Source: Reclinomonas americana ATCC 50394 (taxonomy: Eukaryota; Jakobida; Jakobea; Jakobida). From it: a stretch of 22,585 nucleotides of DNA. The position numbers were made by a program, and so were the translations under genes. This document shows, in pieces, positions 1 to 9,600 of this stretch. Position 1 is the first letter of the stretch. Each line of letters opens with the position of its first letter. A model generated the notes under the pieces. That model saw only the letters and a list, made by a program, of their open reading frames with translations. It was not told the origin of the DNA and did no database searches. The DNA lies in assembly GCA_048213135.1 (NCBI GenBank), contig PS015198.1, positions 1-22,585 on the forward strand, read 5' to 3'.

Positions 1-63
1 CAAGGGGGAGTGACAAGGGGGAGTGACAAGGGGGAGTGACAAGGGGGAGTGACAAGGGGGAGT
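1..63. repeat. 13-bp G-rich minisatellite
   Basis: Almost five head-to-tail copies of the 13-mer CAAGGGGGAGTGA, essentially perfect; the last copy is cut short. The array may extend left of the window. Similar G-rich tracts occur near 3721-3772, 2879-2935 and 22004-22040. Confidence 0.95.
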
Positions 64-777
64 CAACAGAAGGAGAAACGAGGAGAGAGCGGTGAAAGAG
101 AAAGTGCAAGGTTCTCTCCCTCTTTCGCGCTCCTCATTCTCCTCTTTCCCATTCTCCTTCCCTTGACTTCCTCTTGCACTGGAGAGAGAATAAAGCACAA
201 AGTAGGAATCGAGGGGAGAAGGCGAGGATGGTAATCTTCAAACCGCGACCAGTCCTCACTGTTTCAGTCTCCATCCACTTCACGAAGCAAAGGATATCAA
301 AACTCCCCGATTCTGATGTTTGAACTCGGAGGAAATGCCAGCAGGACAAGCAGAGCAAGACATGCGGGTCGCTGAGTCTATCCTTCTCATCACGATTCTT
401 GTCTCTCTCAATCACAGTATTCACACACAATCTCTTGTTCGAAGATATCTTAACTCTGCCGATCTCAACCCACATTCACGCAATTGCCCTTCCACTCTTC
501 ACCCTTCGCGCCATACCTGCACCCTGCCGTTCTTAAATACACGCGCTTGTCCTTCTCTCCTCCCTTCGTGTCCTATCTTCATCCTGCCATTTTCACGCAC
601 GCCACACTTATTCTTCCACTACATCCACTCTCCCCCTTTTGCGCCATATTCTCACCCTCTCTTCAAAACCCACGTCACTCTTTTCCTCCCTCCCTCCCTC
701 CCTCCCTCCTCCCTCCCTCCCTCCCTCCCTCCCTCCCTCCCTCCCTCTCCACCCTTCCCCCTTTTTGCATCACTCAC
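64..777. other. Region downstream of the minus-strand gene; exons unresolved
   Basis: This lies 3' of the last exon I can support for the minus-strand exonuclease-like gene, whose donor GTGAGT is at 777-772 on the minus strand. At least one more exon should lie here, but none stands out by homology. A minus-strand open stretch around 340-230 contains a non-repetitive segment beginning TSESGSFDILC. It is the best candidate, but its splice sites are not convincing. The rest is pyrimidine-rich on the plus strand and holds the CCCT repeat at 685-746. Confidence 0.4.
685..746. repeat. (CCCT)n / (GGGA)n tetranucleotide repeat
   Basis: About 60 bases of uninterrupted CCCT-type repeat with one one-base slip near 709. 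On the minus strand it reads as GGGA runs and lies about 30 nt downstream of the donor at 777, so it would sit near the 5' end of an intron of the minus-strand gene. Such G-runs could form G-quadruplexes. Confidence 0.95.
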
Positions 778-3700
778 CCCACGACCCGCACCAGCCTTCC
801 TCATGGCCGCCAGCATCAACTGCATGCTGATGCCATACTCGCAAAAGTACTGCACACGAACAAGCGCAAATTTCAGCATCCACATCGACACACTACTCCA
901 CACACCGCGCGCGCACACGAAACATCCATGCGCTTGTTCTTGTTGACCATCTTCAGCCGATACAGCGTGTCGCTGAAAACCACCTTGGGGTCCACACCCT
1001 CCCGCCCGAACCGCTCGTACAGTGGCAAGACCGCGCGAACGTCGTTCGTCACTGTCCGACAAGGAAAGTGAGACAGCTGTCGCGAAGAATAAAAGCAGCC
1101 GGAGCGCAACGCAACAAAGGGAAAACAGGCTTGCAGCAATCGGTCTCTTGCTCCACACCAACGGGTCGTCCTCCACCGTGCGGAGTGCATCGCGTTCCAC
1201 TGCGCGCGACGCGTTCTTGTCGGCGCGGGAGGGCGGCTGCATGTGCAGCGTTCGCATCACATCCATGATGCTCTGTGCGCCGCAGTTGGTGAGCGCGATT
1301 ACAGAACGCAAAAGCAAAGGAGCAGGATGGACGCACCCCGTGCGCCGGTGTACCCGAGTACTTGCGCATCGCCACCTGCGTGTCGTACACTTGCAGCGGC
1401 AACACGCCAAACTGGCAAATGAGAGCCGCAACCACACTCCGGCAGTCGTGCACCACCTTGACGAGTCGGTCGCTGGTGAGCAGCGCACTCAGCGGCGAGT
1501 CGGCCTTCAACAAAGCCGGGCACACAATAATGTCAAAGAGGAACACATGGTCGGCGGGGGTCGACACGGCCAGAATGCACAGCTTTCCACTGTGGCGAGG
1601 TGGTCAGAAGGAGGAAAGGAGAGATGACTGGAGGACGAGGTGGTGTGGAACGCACGTGTAACTCAAGTCGTTGCCGTAGCCCTGCACGCCCACTGCATCC
1701 AACCTGCCGAGGTCGGCACACACTGCGCGGCCTTGTGCCTCCGTGGTCACCGTGGTGTACAAGGAGGCGGAAGGCGCGGACGACGACGATGGGCCTGCGC
1801 CACTGCTAGGCATCGCCGCCGAAACGGTGGTCACCGTGGTCGTGGACGACGAAGAGGAGGCTTTCGGCGCAGCGGCTGAGGAAGCTGGAGGCGGAGGCGG
1901 AGGAGGAGCGCGGGATGGAGGTCCGCTGGCTGCTGCGGTGGCGGGTCNNNNNNNNNNNNNNNNNNNNNNNNNNNNNNNNNNNNNNNNNNNNNNNNNNNNN
2001 NNNNNNNNNNNNNNNNNNNNNNNNNNNNNNNNNNNNNNNNNNNNNNNNNNNNNNNNNNNNNNNNNNNNNNNNNNNNNNNNNNNNNNNNNNNNNNNNNNNN
2101 NNNNNNNNNNNNNNNNNNNNNNNNNNNNNNNNNNNNNNNNNNNNNNNNNNNNNNNNNNNNNNNNNNNNNNNNNNNNNNNNNNNNNNNNNNNNNNNNNNNN
2201 NNNNNNNNNNNNNNNNNNNNNNNNNNNNNNNNNNNNNNNNNNNNNNNNNNNNNNNNNNNNNNNNNNNNNNNNNNNNNNNNNNNNNNNNNNNNNNNNNNNN
2301 NNNNNNNNNNNNNNNNNNNNNNNNNNNNNNNNNNNNNNNNNNNNNNNNNNNNNNNNNNNNNNNNNNNNNNNNNNNNNNNNNNNNNNNNNNNNNNNNNNNN
2401 NNNNNNNNNNNNNNNNNNNNNNNNNNNNNNNNNNNNNNNNNNNNNNNNNNNNNNNNNNNNNNNNNNNNNNNNNNNNNNNNNNNNNNNNNNNNNNNNNNNN
2501 NNNNNNNNNNNNNNNNNNNNNNNNNNNNNNNNNNNNNNNNNNNNNNNNNNNNNNNNNNNNNNNNNNNNNNNNNNNNNNNNNNNNNNNNNNNNNNNNNNNN
2601 NNNNNNNNNNNNNNNNNNNNNNNNNNNNNNNNNNNNNNNNNNNNNNNNNNNNNNNNNNNNNNNNNNNNNNNNNNNNNNNNNNNNNNNNNNNNNNNNNNNN
2701 NNNNNNNNNNNNNNNNNNNNNNNNNNNNNNNNNNNNNNNNNNNNNNNNNNNNNNNNNNNNNNNNNNNNNNNNNNNNNNNNNNNNNNNNNNNNNNNNNNNN
2801 NNNNNNNNNNNNNNNNNNNNNNNNNNNNNNNNNNNNNNNNNNNNNNNNNNNNNNNNNNNNNNNNNNNNNNNNNNNNNNGGGGAAGGGGGGAAGGGGGAAG
2901 GGGGAAAGGGGGAAAGGGGGAAGGGGGGAAGAAGGGGAAGAGAAGGAAAGAGGAAAGGAGAGCGAGAGAGAAGGAGAGAGGAGAGATAGGGAGAGAGAAG
3001 GAGAGAAAGGGAGAGAGAAGGAGAGAAAGGGAGAGAGAAGGAGAGATACGTGAGACAGAAGGAAGCAAAGGAAAGAGAAGGGAAGAAAAAAGAGAGCGGA
3101 GGAGAGAGGGAGGGAGAGAGGGAGGAAGAGAGAGAAGGAGAGAAAGAGAGTAAAGGAGAAATAATGAGAGAGAATGAAAGAGAGAGACGGAAAGCAAGAA
3201 AGACGAAGCTGCAGCAGCAAGAACTCTCAACGGAAAGAGGGCGAGGAGACATGATAAGGCTCTGTCACGAGTTGTCAACCGCGCTGTTGGCGTCAGCAAT
3301 CATGCCAGAGATGAGGGCAGGAACAATGCAACGAAAACGAAGAGAGACGGAGAGAGAAGGAGAGAGAAGGAGAGAGAAGGAGAGAGACGGAGAACGAAGG
3401 AGAGTGAGCAGCGTAGAGAGACAGAGAAGAGAGAGGGGGGGAAGGATCAAGACGCAGGCACATCGGCAACTGCTTACTCTTCGCGCACTCCTTGAGACAA
3501 AAATGACACACTCGCCCTCTCCTTTCCCTCATTTCGCCACTCACCATCAAGCGCCGCCTGCATCTCTCCCAGTGGACGCTCCAACTTGCGCAGCGTGGTC
3601 TGACTCGACTGCAAGCACTCCTGCATCGCTGGTGACATTTCCGTGCCGACAAACTTGTTCAGTCGTGACATGCCTTCGGCTGTCAGGCGGAGGGCGAAGC

Positions 3701-4594
3701 GGAGGGCGGACTGTGATAGAGGAGGAAGGGGGGAATGAGGCAAAGGGGGAATGAGGCCAAGGGGGAGAGATGGTGAAGGTTTACGTTACTGAGAAAGTTC
3801 AGAGGAGGGCAGAGAGAATGAGAAGGCGATGAAGGACGAGGGATAACGGCACAGAATCTTGAGAAGAGGAACAGCGAGAGGAGATAGAGAAGACGACTCG
3901 CCCGTCTTCGGTTCCCTTCTCTTACTCTCTTGCTCACGCAAACGACGAAGGACGGATGAACATCAACAATTTGTTCTTCCCTTCCTTCGACGCTCATCCA
4001 TTGTCTTCTCTGACACAACAGCACTTCGGAAGATCGCAGAGGACAACACGAACTTCGACCATCGCTCCATTTCCCTATCTCTCTCTTGTCCCTCTGACAT
4101 GACGGATGGAAGAAAGAGGAGGAAGACGAGGCGAGGAGCATACACGTTACTAATGTTTCCTGCCTTCGCCCTTCATCGCTCATTGGTTCTTCGCTTTCTC
4201 TGCTTTGCTGCATCGCTGCATACGATGCATCGACTCGCGGAGAAGAAGGAGGAAAGGAGAAAAGGCATACAAATACCCTCCCTCCCATCGCTCTTCGATC
4301 CTCTTCTCCCATCCGACTCACCTGCAACTTCGCAATCGACGGATCGCGTCCCACCGCACCCCTCTCCCCAGCAGACACCTGCAACTGCTGATGCGACTGC
4401 TGCTGCTGCGACTGCTGCGAAGGCGGCGGAGGAGGATGAGGAGGACGCTCGGCCGACGATCGCCACTCGCCGCCATTCCGCGAACGTCGCACACGTCGAC
4501 TACGGCCCTCCCCGACGTTCCCGCTTCCCGCGCCCTCGCTGCTGCGTCCTGCACCGCCGCTGCCGCTGCTGTTGCCACGTCGCATGCGACCGCC
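778..4594 (-). CDS. EXD1/Egalitarian-like 3'-5' exonuclease-fold protein, probably catalytically impaired (partial)
   Basis: Multi-exon minus-strand gene; 5' and 3' limits are not fixed. Supported exons, in order: 4594-4322 (Arg/Gly/Ser-rich then Pro/Gln-rich; candidate Met at 4585), 3710-3545 (helical, LTAEGMSRLNKFVG), exon(s) lost in the gap, up to 1947-1656, 1589-1337, 1272-1116, 1051-924 and 849-778. Phases agree across every joined junction. The fold is recognised from GKLCILAVSTPADHVFLFD, VVHDCRS, VYDTQVA, DPLVWSKRP and TNDVRAVLPLYERF. These follow the order seen in EXD1/Egalitarian relatives of RNase D: strand pair, motif II HD, DTQVA, then W-x-RP and motif III DV-x-x-LLPLY. The motif I position, normally D-x-E, reads QGY (in VGVQGYGNDLS), and the motif III tyrosine is absent. 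EXD1 itself is known as an inactive exonuclease-fold RNA adaptor in the piRNA pathway; a similar RNA-binding role here is inference. The Ser/Thr/Pro-rich stretch before the domain abuts the gap. It is transcribed divergently from gene A. Confidence 0.75.
1948..2878. other. Assembly gap (931 N)
   Basis: Run of N. Its left edge interrupts an exon of the minus-strand exonuclease-like gene, in the low-complexity Pro/Ser/Ala stretch ahead of the domain. Its right edge is a G-rich repeat. Any open frame across it is meaningless. Confidence 1.
2879..3230. repeat. G-rich then GA-rich low-complexity tract
   Basis: 2879-2935 is runs of GGGGG separated by AA or AAA. It passes into GAGA-rich sequence with about three tandem copies of a 20-bp unit (AGGGAGAGAGAAGGAGAGAA) near 2988-3047. 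On the minus strand this is CT-rich and probably intronic to the exonuclease-like gene. Open frames here on both strands are repeat artefacts. Confidence 0.9.
3335..3438. repeat. GA-rich tract with imperfect 10-12 bp units
   Basis: Tandem AGAGAGAAGG/AGAGAGACGG-type units, part of the same purine-rich family as 2940-3230. It is most likely inside an intron of the minus-strand gene. A short non-repetitive segment at about 3245-3320 separates the two tracts (minus strand ALISGMIADANSAVDNS); I could not define splice sites for it. Confidence 0.85.
3721..3772. repeat. G-rich imperfect minisatellite
   Basis: Three imperfect units of the form AAGGGGGAATGAGGC, resembling the 13-bp minisatellite at 1-63. 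It lies just upstream (minus-strand sense) of the acceptor of the 3710-3545 exon, inside an intron. Confidence 0.8.
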
Positions 4595-4737
4595 CTGCTT
4601 GTGAGTGATCGAATGAATGAATCAGTGAATCTGCGATGGGTGCGGGGGTTTTTTTCGCAGAGATTTCCAACGCGCGCAACTCGATGAGAAGAGGAGCTGC
4701 CTGGTGGAGCTGACGATGAAGGAGGAGGTTGTGAGCC

Positions 4738-4873
4738 TGTGTGTGTGTGTGTTTTTGTCAGAGTGAGTGTGTGAGACATTTCCGACGAGTTTTCGACGGG
4801 GTTTTCGCCAGCCTGCCTCTCTCTGTGTGTACGTGTGCAGAGTGTGCGCGTGTGTGCGTGCACGCGTGTGCAT
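4738..4873. repeat. Alternating TG/CG-rich tracts
   Basis: A GTGTGTGTGTG run at about 4739-4752 and a longer alternating purine-pyrimidine stretch (TGTGTGTACGTGTGC, then GTGTGCGCGTGTGTGCG and GTGCACGCGTGTGC) at about 4822-4872. Sequences of this type can adopt Z-DNA; no function is implied. Confidence 0.6.
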
Positions 4874-5261
4874 CGCACAGAGCATGGAAAGAGAGACAAC
4901 GAGCACTCGGGCGAGGTGGCGCGTGCCATGTCCTTGATCTGGACCCTCCTCTCTCCCTTGCTATTCTTTCTGTGCCTCTCTTCGCAGTGCGCTCACCTGA
5001 AGGCCCTCCGTTGCCCGACATGTGCGTGCGTTGTGCGAGTGTGCGAAAAAAAATGGGATTGTGGTCTACGGTGCGGGTCTACAGAACGGCGGAAACGGTA
5101 ACTGGATGGGTGCGTCGCTGGTCGTTTCTGGGAGTGGAATGACTTTGAGATATGTGGTAGAAGTGGAAATTCGTCGCGCAGATAGTGGAATAAGAAGGGG
5201 GGCATGCCGTGTGGTGGAATTTTGAAGTCTGCAATTTTGAGATCGCGAGTTCAAAGCCGCC

Positions 5262-5281
5262 NNNNNNNNNNNNNNNNNNNN
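5262..5281. other. Assembly gap (20 N)
   Basis: Fixed-size run of N between unrelated flanks in the intergenic region; true length unknown. Confidence 1.
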
Positions 5282-5329
5282 CAAAAAGCTGCCACAACAA
5301 CAACAATTCATTCACCAACAAACAAGCAA

Positions 5330-5382
5330 CAGCTGTCTTGATGACCAAGTTCAACCAGCTGTCTTGATGACCGAGTTTCAAC
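5330..5382. repeat. 26/27-bp direct repeat, two copies
   Basis: CAGCTGTCTTGATGACC followed by AAGTTCAAC (first copy) and by GAGTTTCAAC (second copy), directly adjacent. Probably a local slip duplication in the intergenic region. Confidence 0.9.
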
Positions 5383-5636
5383 CGTATCCGACACATCAAC
5401 ACTTGTTTGTGTGTGTGTGTGTTCGAATTCGCTCTAGATCTCGGAGCTCCGAACAAGTCGAGAACTGCGATCTTCACCGCATTAGCGTGGATTTGACGCG
5501 CTTGCATAGACGCATAGCGTTTCTGCGATCGTACACGGCACATCGAATTCGAGAAAAGGCCATAAGCCAGCTGCAGGCAACAAAGCAAAGCCGAGTTCAG
5601 TTCGGTGAACTGCAAGCATAGCAGTGGAGGCGACGC

Positions 5637-5735
5637 GACCGACGTCGACATCATCGACGTCGACGGCACAGGGATGTGTACGCTGCGGTTGCGCATGCGC
5701 ATGCAAAGGACGTCGACGTGATCGCGATCGCGCTA
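5637..5735. promoter_or_regulatory. Palindrome cluster (GACGTCGAC x3), candidate regulatory element
   Basis: GACGTCGAC occurs at 5641-5649, 5656-5664 and 5709-5717. Between them is GCGCATGCGCATGC at 5691-5704, followed by GATCGCGATCGCG at about 5720-5732. The density of 6-8 bp palindromes is unlike the repeat-rich flanks. It lies about 230-330 bases upstream of the gene A start in the divergent intergenic region. It is not repeated upstream of gene B. A regulatory role is inference. Confidence 0.3.
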
Positions 5736-5845
5736 TCGATCTCGCTGTCAACGTGCGCGTCACAGTCTGCAGCTGCACGTGGCGTCGTCATCCCTAACAC
5801 TCCTCTCCCCCTTCCTTCCCTTCCTCACTATCACCACTCCTCCAT

Positions 5846-5963
5846 TTCATCTTGCTGTTCGCTCTGCGGATCAACGAATCTTCACATTGCTTTCTCTCTC
5901 TCCGTTTCTTGCATCACACAGCGCGTGCGTGTGTGTGCGAAACAACAACAAAGACGCACACAG
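5846..5963 (+). promoter_or_regulatory. Duplicated 5' flank of gene A (leader/proximal promoter)
   Basis: Closely matches 14742-14854 upstream of gene B, including GATCAACGAATCTTCACATT, GTTTCTTGCATCAC and GTGTGTGTGCGAAACAACA. Small indels shift the reading frame between the two copies, so this stretch is most likely non-coding and the ATG at 5964 is the better start. A conserved CACACAG immediately before the ATG could also be the acceptor of a 5'-leader intron. Confidence 0.6.
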
Positions 5964-6546
5964 ATGGCCTCTCGTCGACCTCCTCCTCCACGCCCTCACT
6001 CCACAACAACAACAACTCCTTTGCTGCCAATGTCGGCCTCTTCTCTGTGCGACGACGACAAGAGGGCAGACATGATGCTCATCGACAGCAAGCAGCATGT
6101 GACGATGCCAGTGCTGATGATGATGCATTCCTCCTCTCTCTCCATCAACATCAACGATGATGATGATGAGATGAAGAAGAAGAGCGCATTGGGGTCGTCT
6201 GCTCCTGCGATGGCGAGGCGACGAGTGCCTCTCTCCTCTTCTTCTTCTTCTTCCACGTCTGTCACCGCCATCAGTGTCACTGCTAAGAAAGGTGTGTGTG
6301 TGTGTGTGTATGTGCATCTTCATCTCTCTCTTTACTTGCGCCTGTTGCGCTTGTGTATTGCCGTTGTGCTCTTTGTGCCTTTCATGTGGCCACAGCTGTG
6401 CGTCCTCCTTCCCTCCCCCTCTGTGTGTGACTGCGTTGGGCTCCACATTTTCCTCTCAATGATATGCTGAATGATGCTGATGGAGAGTGCATCGTTTTTC
6501 TCCTTCTTCTTCTTCTTCTTCTTCTTNNNNNNNNNNNNNNNNNNNN

Positions 6547-6635
<89 letters not shown>

Positions 6636-9600
6636 CTGTCTTTGTGTTCTCGCGTCACGTGTTGTCTCATCTGGATGGTGCATATACACAGCTATTCACC
6701 AGGAGCACATGGAACACACATCGATGGAAGGCATCGTCGAGGTACAGGACTAGTTGATGCGTGTCAATCCCAGATGAGCTTGTCTCTTACTGCTCTCCCT
6801 TGGCATGATTGTACAGCAACGCGCGAGGAGTCAGCGAGTCGACTCGTCTCTGATGGATCACAGCGAGGACTTGCCTGCACGTGATTCAGTTGAGACATCG
6901 GTCCGCAAGCGTTCTGTGGAGGTGAGCTCCGATGTGGCACGCGTCTCACGTGCCTCTCGCTCGTGCATCGCAGTTGACACCTCTGATGCTTTCCCTTCAT
7001 TCTCTGCAGGTGGATGCATCCAGCGAGGACGAGCTTGCGCCAAAGAAGAAGAAGAGGAAGGTGTGGATTCTCTGTCGCTGACATTGTTGTGTGTTTTCGT
7101 CAATCTGCACTTGGGTTCATTTGTGTCAATGATGCATACTGTGGGTTCACAGACTCGAGCTGCGAAAGAGCGAGAAGAGTTGAGCGCAGACGATAAGCTG
7201 TTGCTGAACAAGCTGCTTGTTGCGTGCGCATGCTCTCTGCGACAATTGCAACCCACCTTGCTCCTCCTTTCTCGTCGATGCACTCACCATTCTTACTGTG
7301 TCACTCGCAGCGATGCAATCGAAAGAGAGTTCTGGTGAAGGCATTTGGCCTGATGGCACCCATCGTTCAGCGATCCACTGTCATCCACCATCAGAGTGTT
7401 CTCTTTGATATTGCATGTGATGACTGCGGGATTCCTTTGTCGGAGTCGGGTCGCTCGTTGTCTCCCGTCAAGTGTGCATTCAGCAAGAGACTTGGCGTGA
7501 GTGCCGGTCATTCACGCCACTCAACGCCCAAAGCAGTGGAGGGTGTGCTCCAGAGCGTGAGCAACTACATCGAGGTGAGTGTGCATTTTGCCTGTGAACG
7601 ACTGTTGCATGTGAACCAACATGCAGGTGATTGCACTGTGCAGATGAGCCAGCTCAGTGGCGTGGCTCTGGTAGATGCTGTCGAAAGACCACTGATTGTG
7701 GTGGATGAGCGTGGGCATTCGGAGGTGCATTGTTTTGCATGATCTTCAGTGCCTGTTATGATCGTGTCCATTGATCTTCACCCTCGACCTCGTGTTACAG
7801 GAATCATGGAAGAAACTGCGTTCGCAGAACAGGAACATGATTGACCAGCTTCTGCCATTTGTTAAACAGGCCACGGATGCGTTGCGCGAGTGTTATGGTC
7901 TCATGACTGCTCTGTTTCGAACCAATCACCTCACTGAGGTTGAGATAGCACGTGCCGTCACGTGGTGCCGATCGAAAGGTCTGCAATCTCATACCGCTGT
8001 TGGTGTTGCTTGCACTGGCGTTGACCAGCACCACGCAGAATATGGCGATGTGAAGGTGGTGGACGAGGAGGAGGAGGAAAATGACGGAGAGGGTGATGTC
8101 GTCAAGTTCGAAGACGATGACATCAAGGTATGCAGCAATAGTGTACGAGCAACAAAAGCTGCGGGCGAGCAAGTCTTCGTGGACTTGGTCGACCATCGAT
8201 ATCTTGTGCGTTCACAGGCGGATGCGGGGAGTGACGATGACGGAGAAACAAAGTCGAGCAAGGTACGGCGATGCCAGTTTATGTTTATGGTTGGTGAGGC
8301 AGGTGTTGATTGTGGATGTTACACGGGGTATGCACTTGCAGCGCCTCAAGAGTGGTCGCCGTGTGCCGGATGTGGATTTGAGCAAGGACGAGCAGATGGT
8401 GCTGGACAGACTGCTTGTTGCGTGTGTATGTCCACAACACCTCAGCAAGGCAGAGTGATTGACTCAGCCATGTCTTTGTCTGTCATAACACCTGCGCGTG
8501 TGTGCGTACATGTGTGCGAACAGCGATGCAACAAGAAGAAGATACTGGTGATGGCATTCGGCATCATGGCGCCCATTGTGAAGACATCCGCAGTCTTGCA
8601 TCATCAGCGGGTTCTGTTTGAACTCGCCTGCACGGAGTGTGGCATCCCTTCGTCAGGAGCTGGCTCTCCGTCATCAGCAGTAATGGAAGCATTCGGCAAG
8701 AGTCTTGGCAAGGTCGTCGAAAGGGCACGCTGCAACGCGCCCAAGTCTGTTGAAGGAGTGCTCCAGAGCGTAAGCAAATTCATCGAGGTAAGCAAATGTC
8801 TGTTCTGTCTATCCCGCGCGACTGGAATGTGAGCCAACATCGATGCATGTGCAACTCTGCAGAAGGGTGAACTGCGCGGTGCTGCTCTGGCGGATGCCAT
8901 TGAGAGACCATTGATTGTGGTGGATGAACGTGGGCATTCAGAGGTGTGCCGACGTTCTCTTGTGGTCCTTGCATTTCTTGGTTTTGTGTCGACTCACTTG
9001 CTTCATTCACGATGTCGGTCGTGCTATAGGAGTCATGGACGATTGTAGAGAAAAAACGGAAGAGCAATGACCGTCTCCTGCCTCTCATTGCCCAAGCTGC
9101 GCGGGCTCTTCGCGAGTGTCCTGGCTTGCACGCGTCGCTGATTCGAGACGGCTGTCTCTCCGAGACGGAGATCGCACGGGCCGTCGAGTGGTGTGGCGAA
9201 AGAGGTTTGATGGCAACGAATGCGTTGTACTGTGTGCAGTGTGTTAGGACCGACGAGTGAGATGCAGCACTGCTGGAGACGAAGGTGGTGAAAGAAGAAG
9301 AGATGAAGGTGGAGAAGGAGGAGGAGGAGGAGGAGGAATGGGGAGATGATTCAAGCGTCGATGGGGAAGACGATGCAGACGACGACATGGATGAAGCTGA
9401 CATGAGGAAGGTATGACCATGGATGATCGGTCAGGTGCACGTTGTGGCAACATCTCATCTGTACATGCACAGCGACGAGGGAGTGGTCCTGCAACAATGA
9501 GCAGGGACGAACAACTGATGCTGGCGAGGCTGCTTGTTGAGTGTGCTTGCTGTCATGTCCTTCTGCGTAAGTCGTCTTGCTCATTGTGTGTTCATCGCAC

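Larger units (their letters stand above)
4595..5963. other. Divergent intergenic region between exonuclease-like gene and gene A
   Basis: About 1.4 kb between head-to-head genes, presumably holding both promoters and 5' leaders. Visible content: a minus-strand acceptor (AAGCAG) at 4600-4595, so an upstream exon of the minus-strand gene may lie here; TG/CG alternating tracts near 4738-4873; a 20-N gap; a 26/27-bp direct repeat; palindrome-rich sequence from about 5420 to 5735; and a block just upstream of gene A that is repeated upstream of gene B. No TATA element stands out. An 85-codon open frame at 5364-5621 has a basic helical second half but no splice or homology support. Confidence 0.6.

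Noticed and set aside
1604-3299. Very long open frames on both strands across 1604-3299
   Set aside because: They consist mainly of the 931-N gap and GA/CT low complexity. Only the non-repetitive part at 1656-1947 on the minus strand is kept, as an exon.
4205-4600. Plus-strand exon ending at a GTGAGT donor at 4601
   Set aside because: The plus-strand frame is Arg/Cys/His low complexity. The minus strand offers an acceptor and a donor whose phases match the next exon of the exonuclease-like gene.
5210-5261. Possible tRNA 3' half (GCGAGTTCAAAGCCGCC)
   Set aside because: The B-box match is poor and no acceptor stem, A box or anticodon arm can be folded before the gap.
5676-5963. Upstream in-frame start for gene A at 5676 (and at 14732 for gene B)
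   Set aside because: The region is open in both genes, but indels put the homologous bases in different frames, so it is not conserved as protein.
7644-7724. PAS- or CBS-like segment (ERPLIVVDERG)
   Set aside because: The phrase resembles the first strands of such domains, but the exon is only 27 residues and what follows does not continue either fold.
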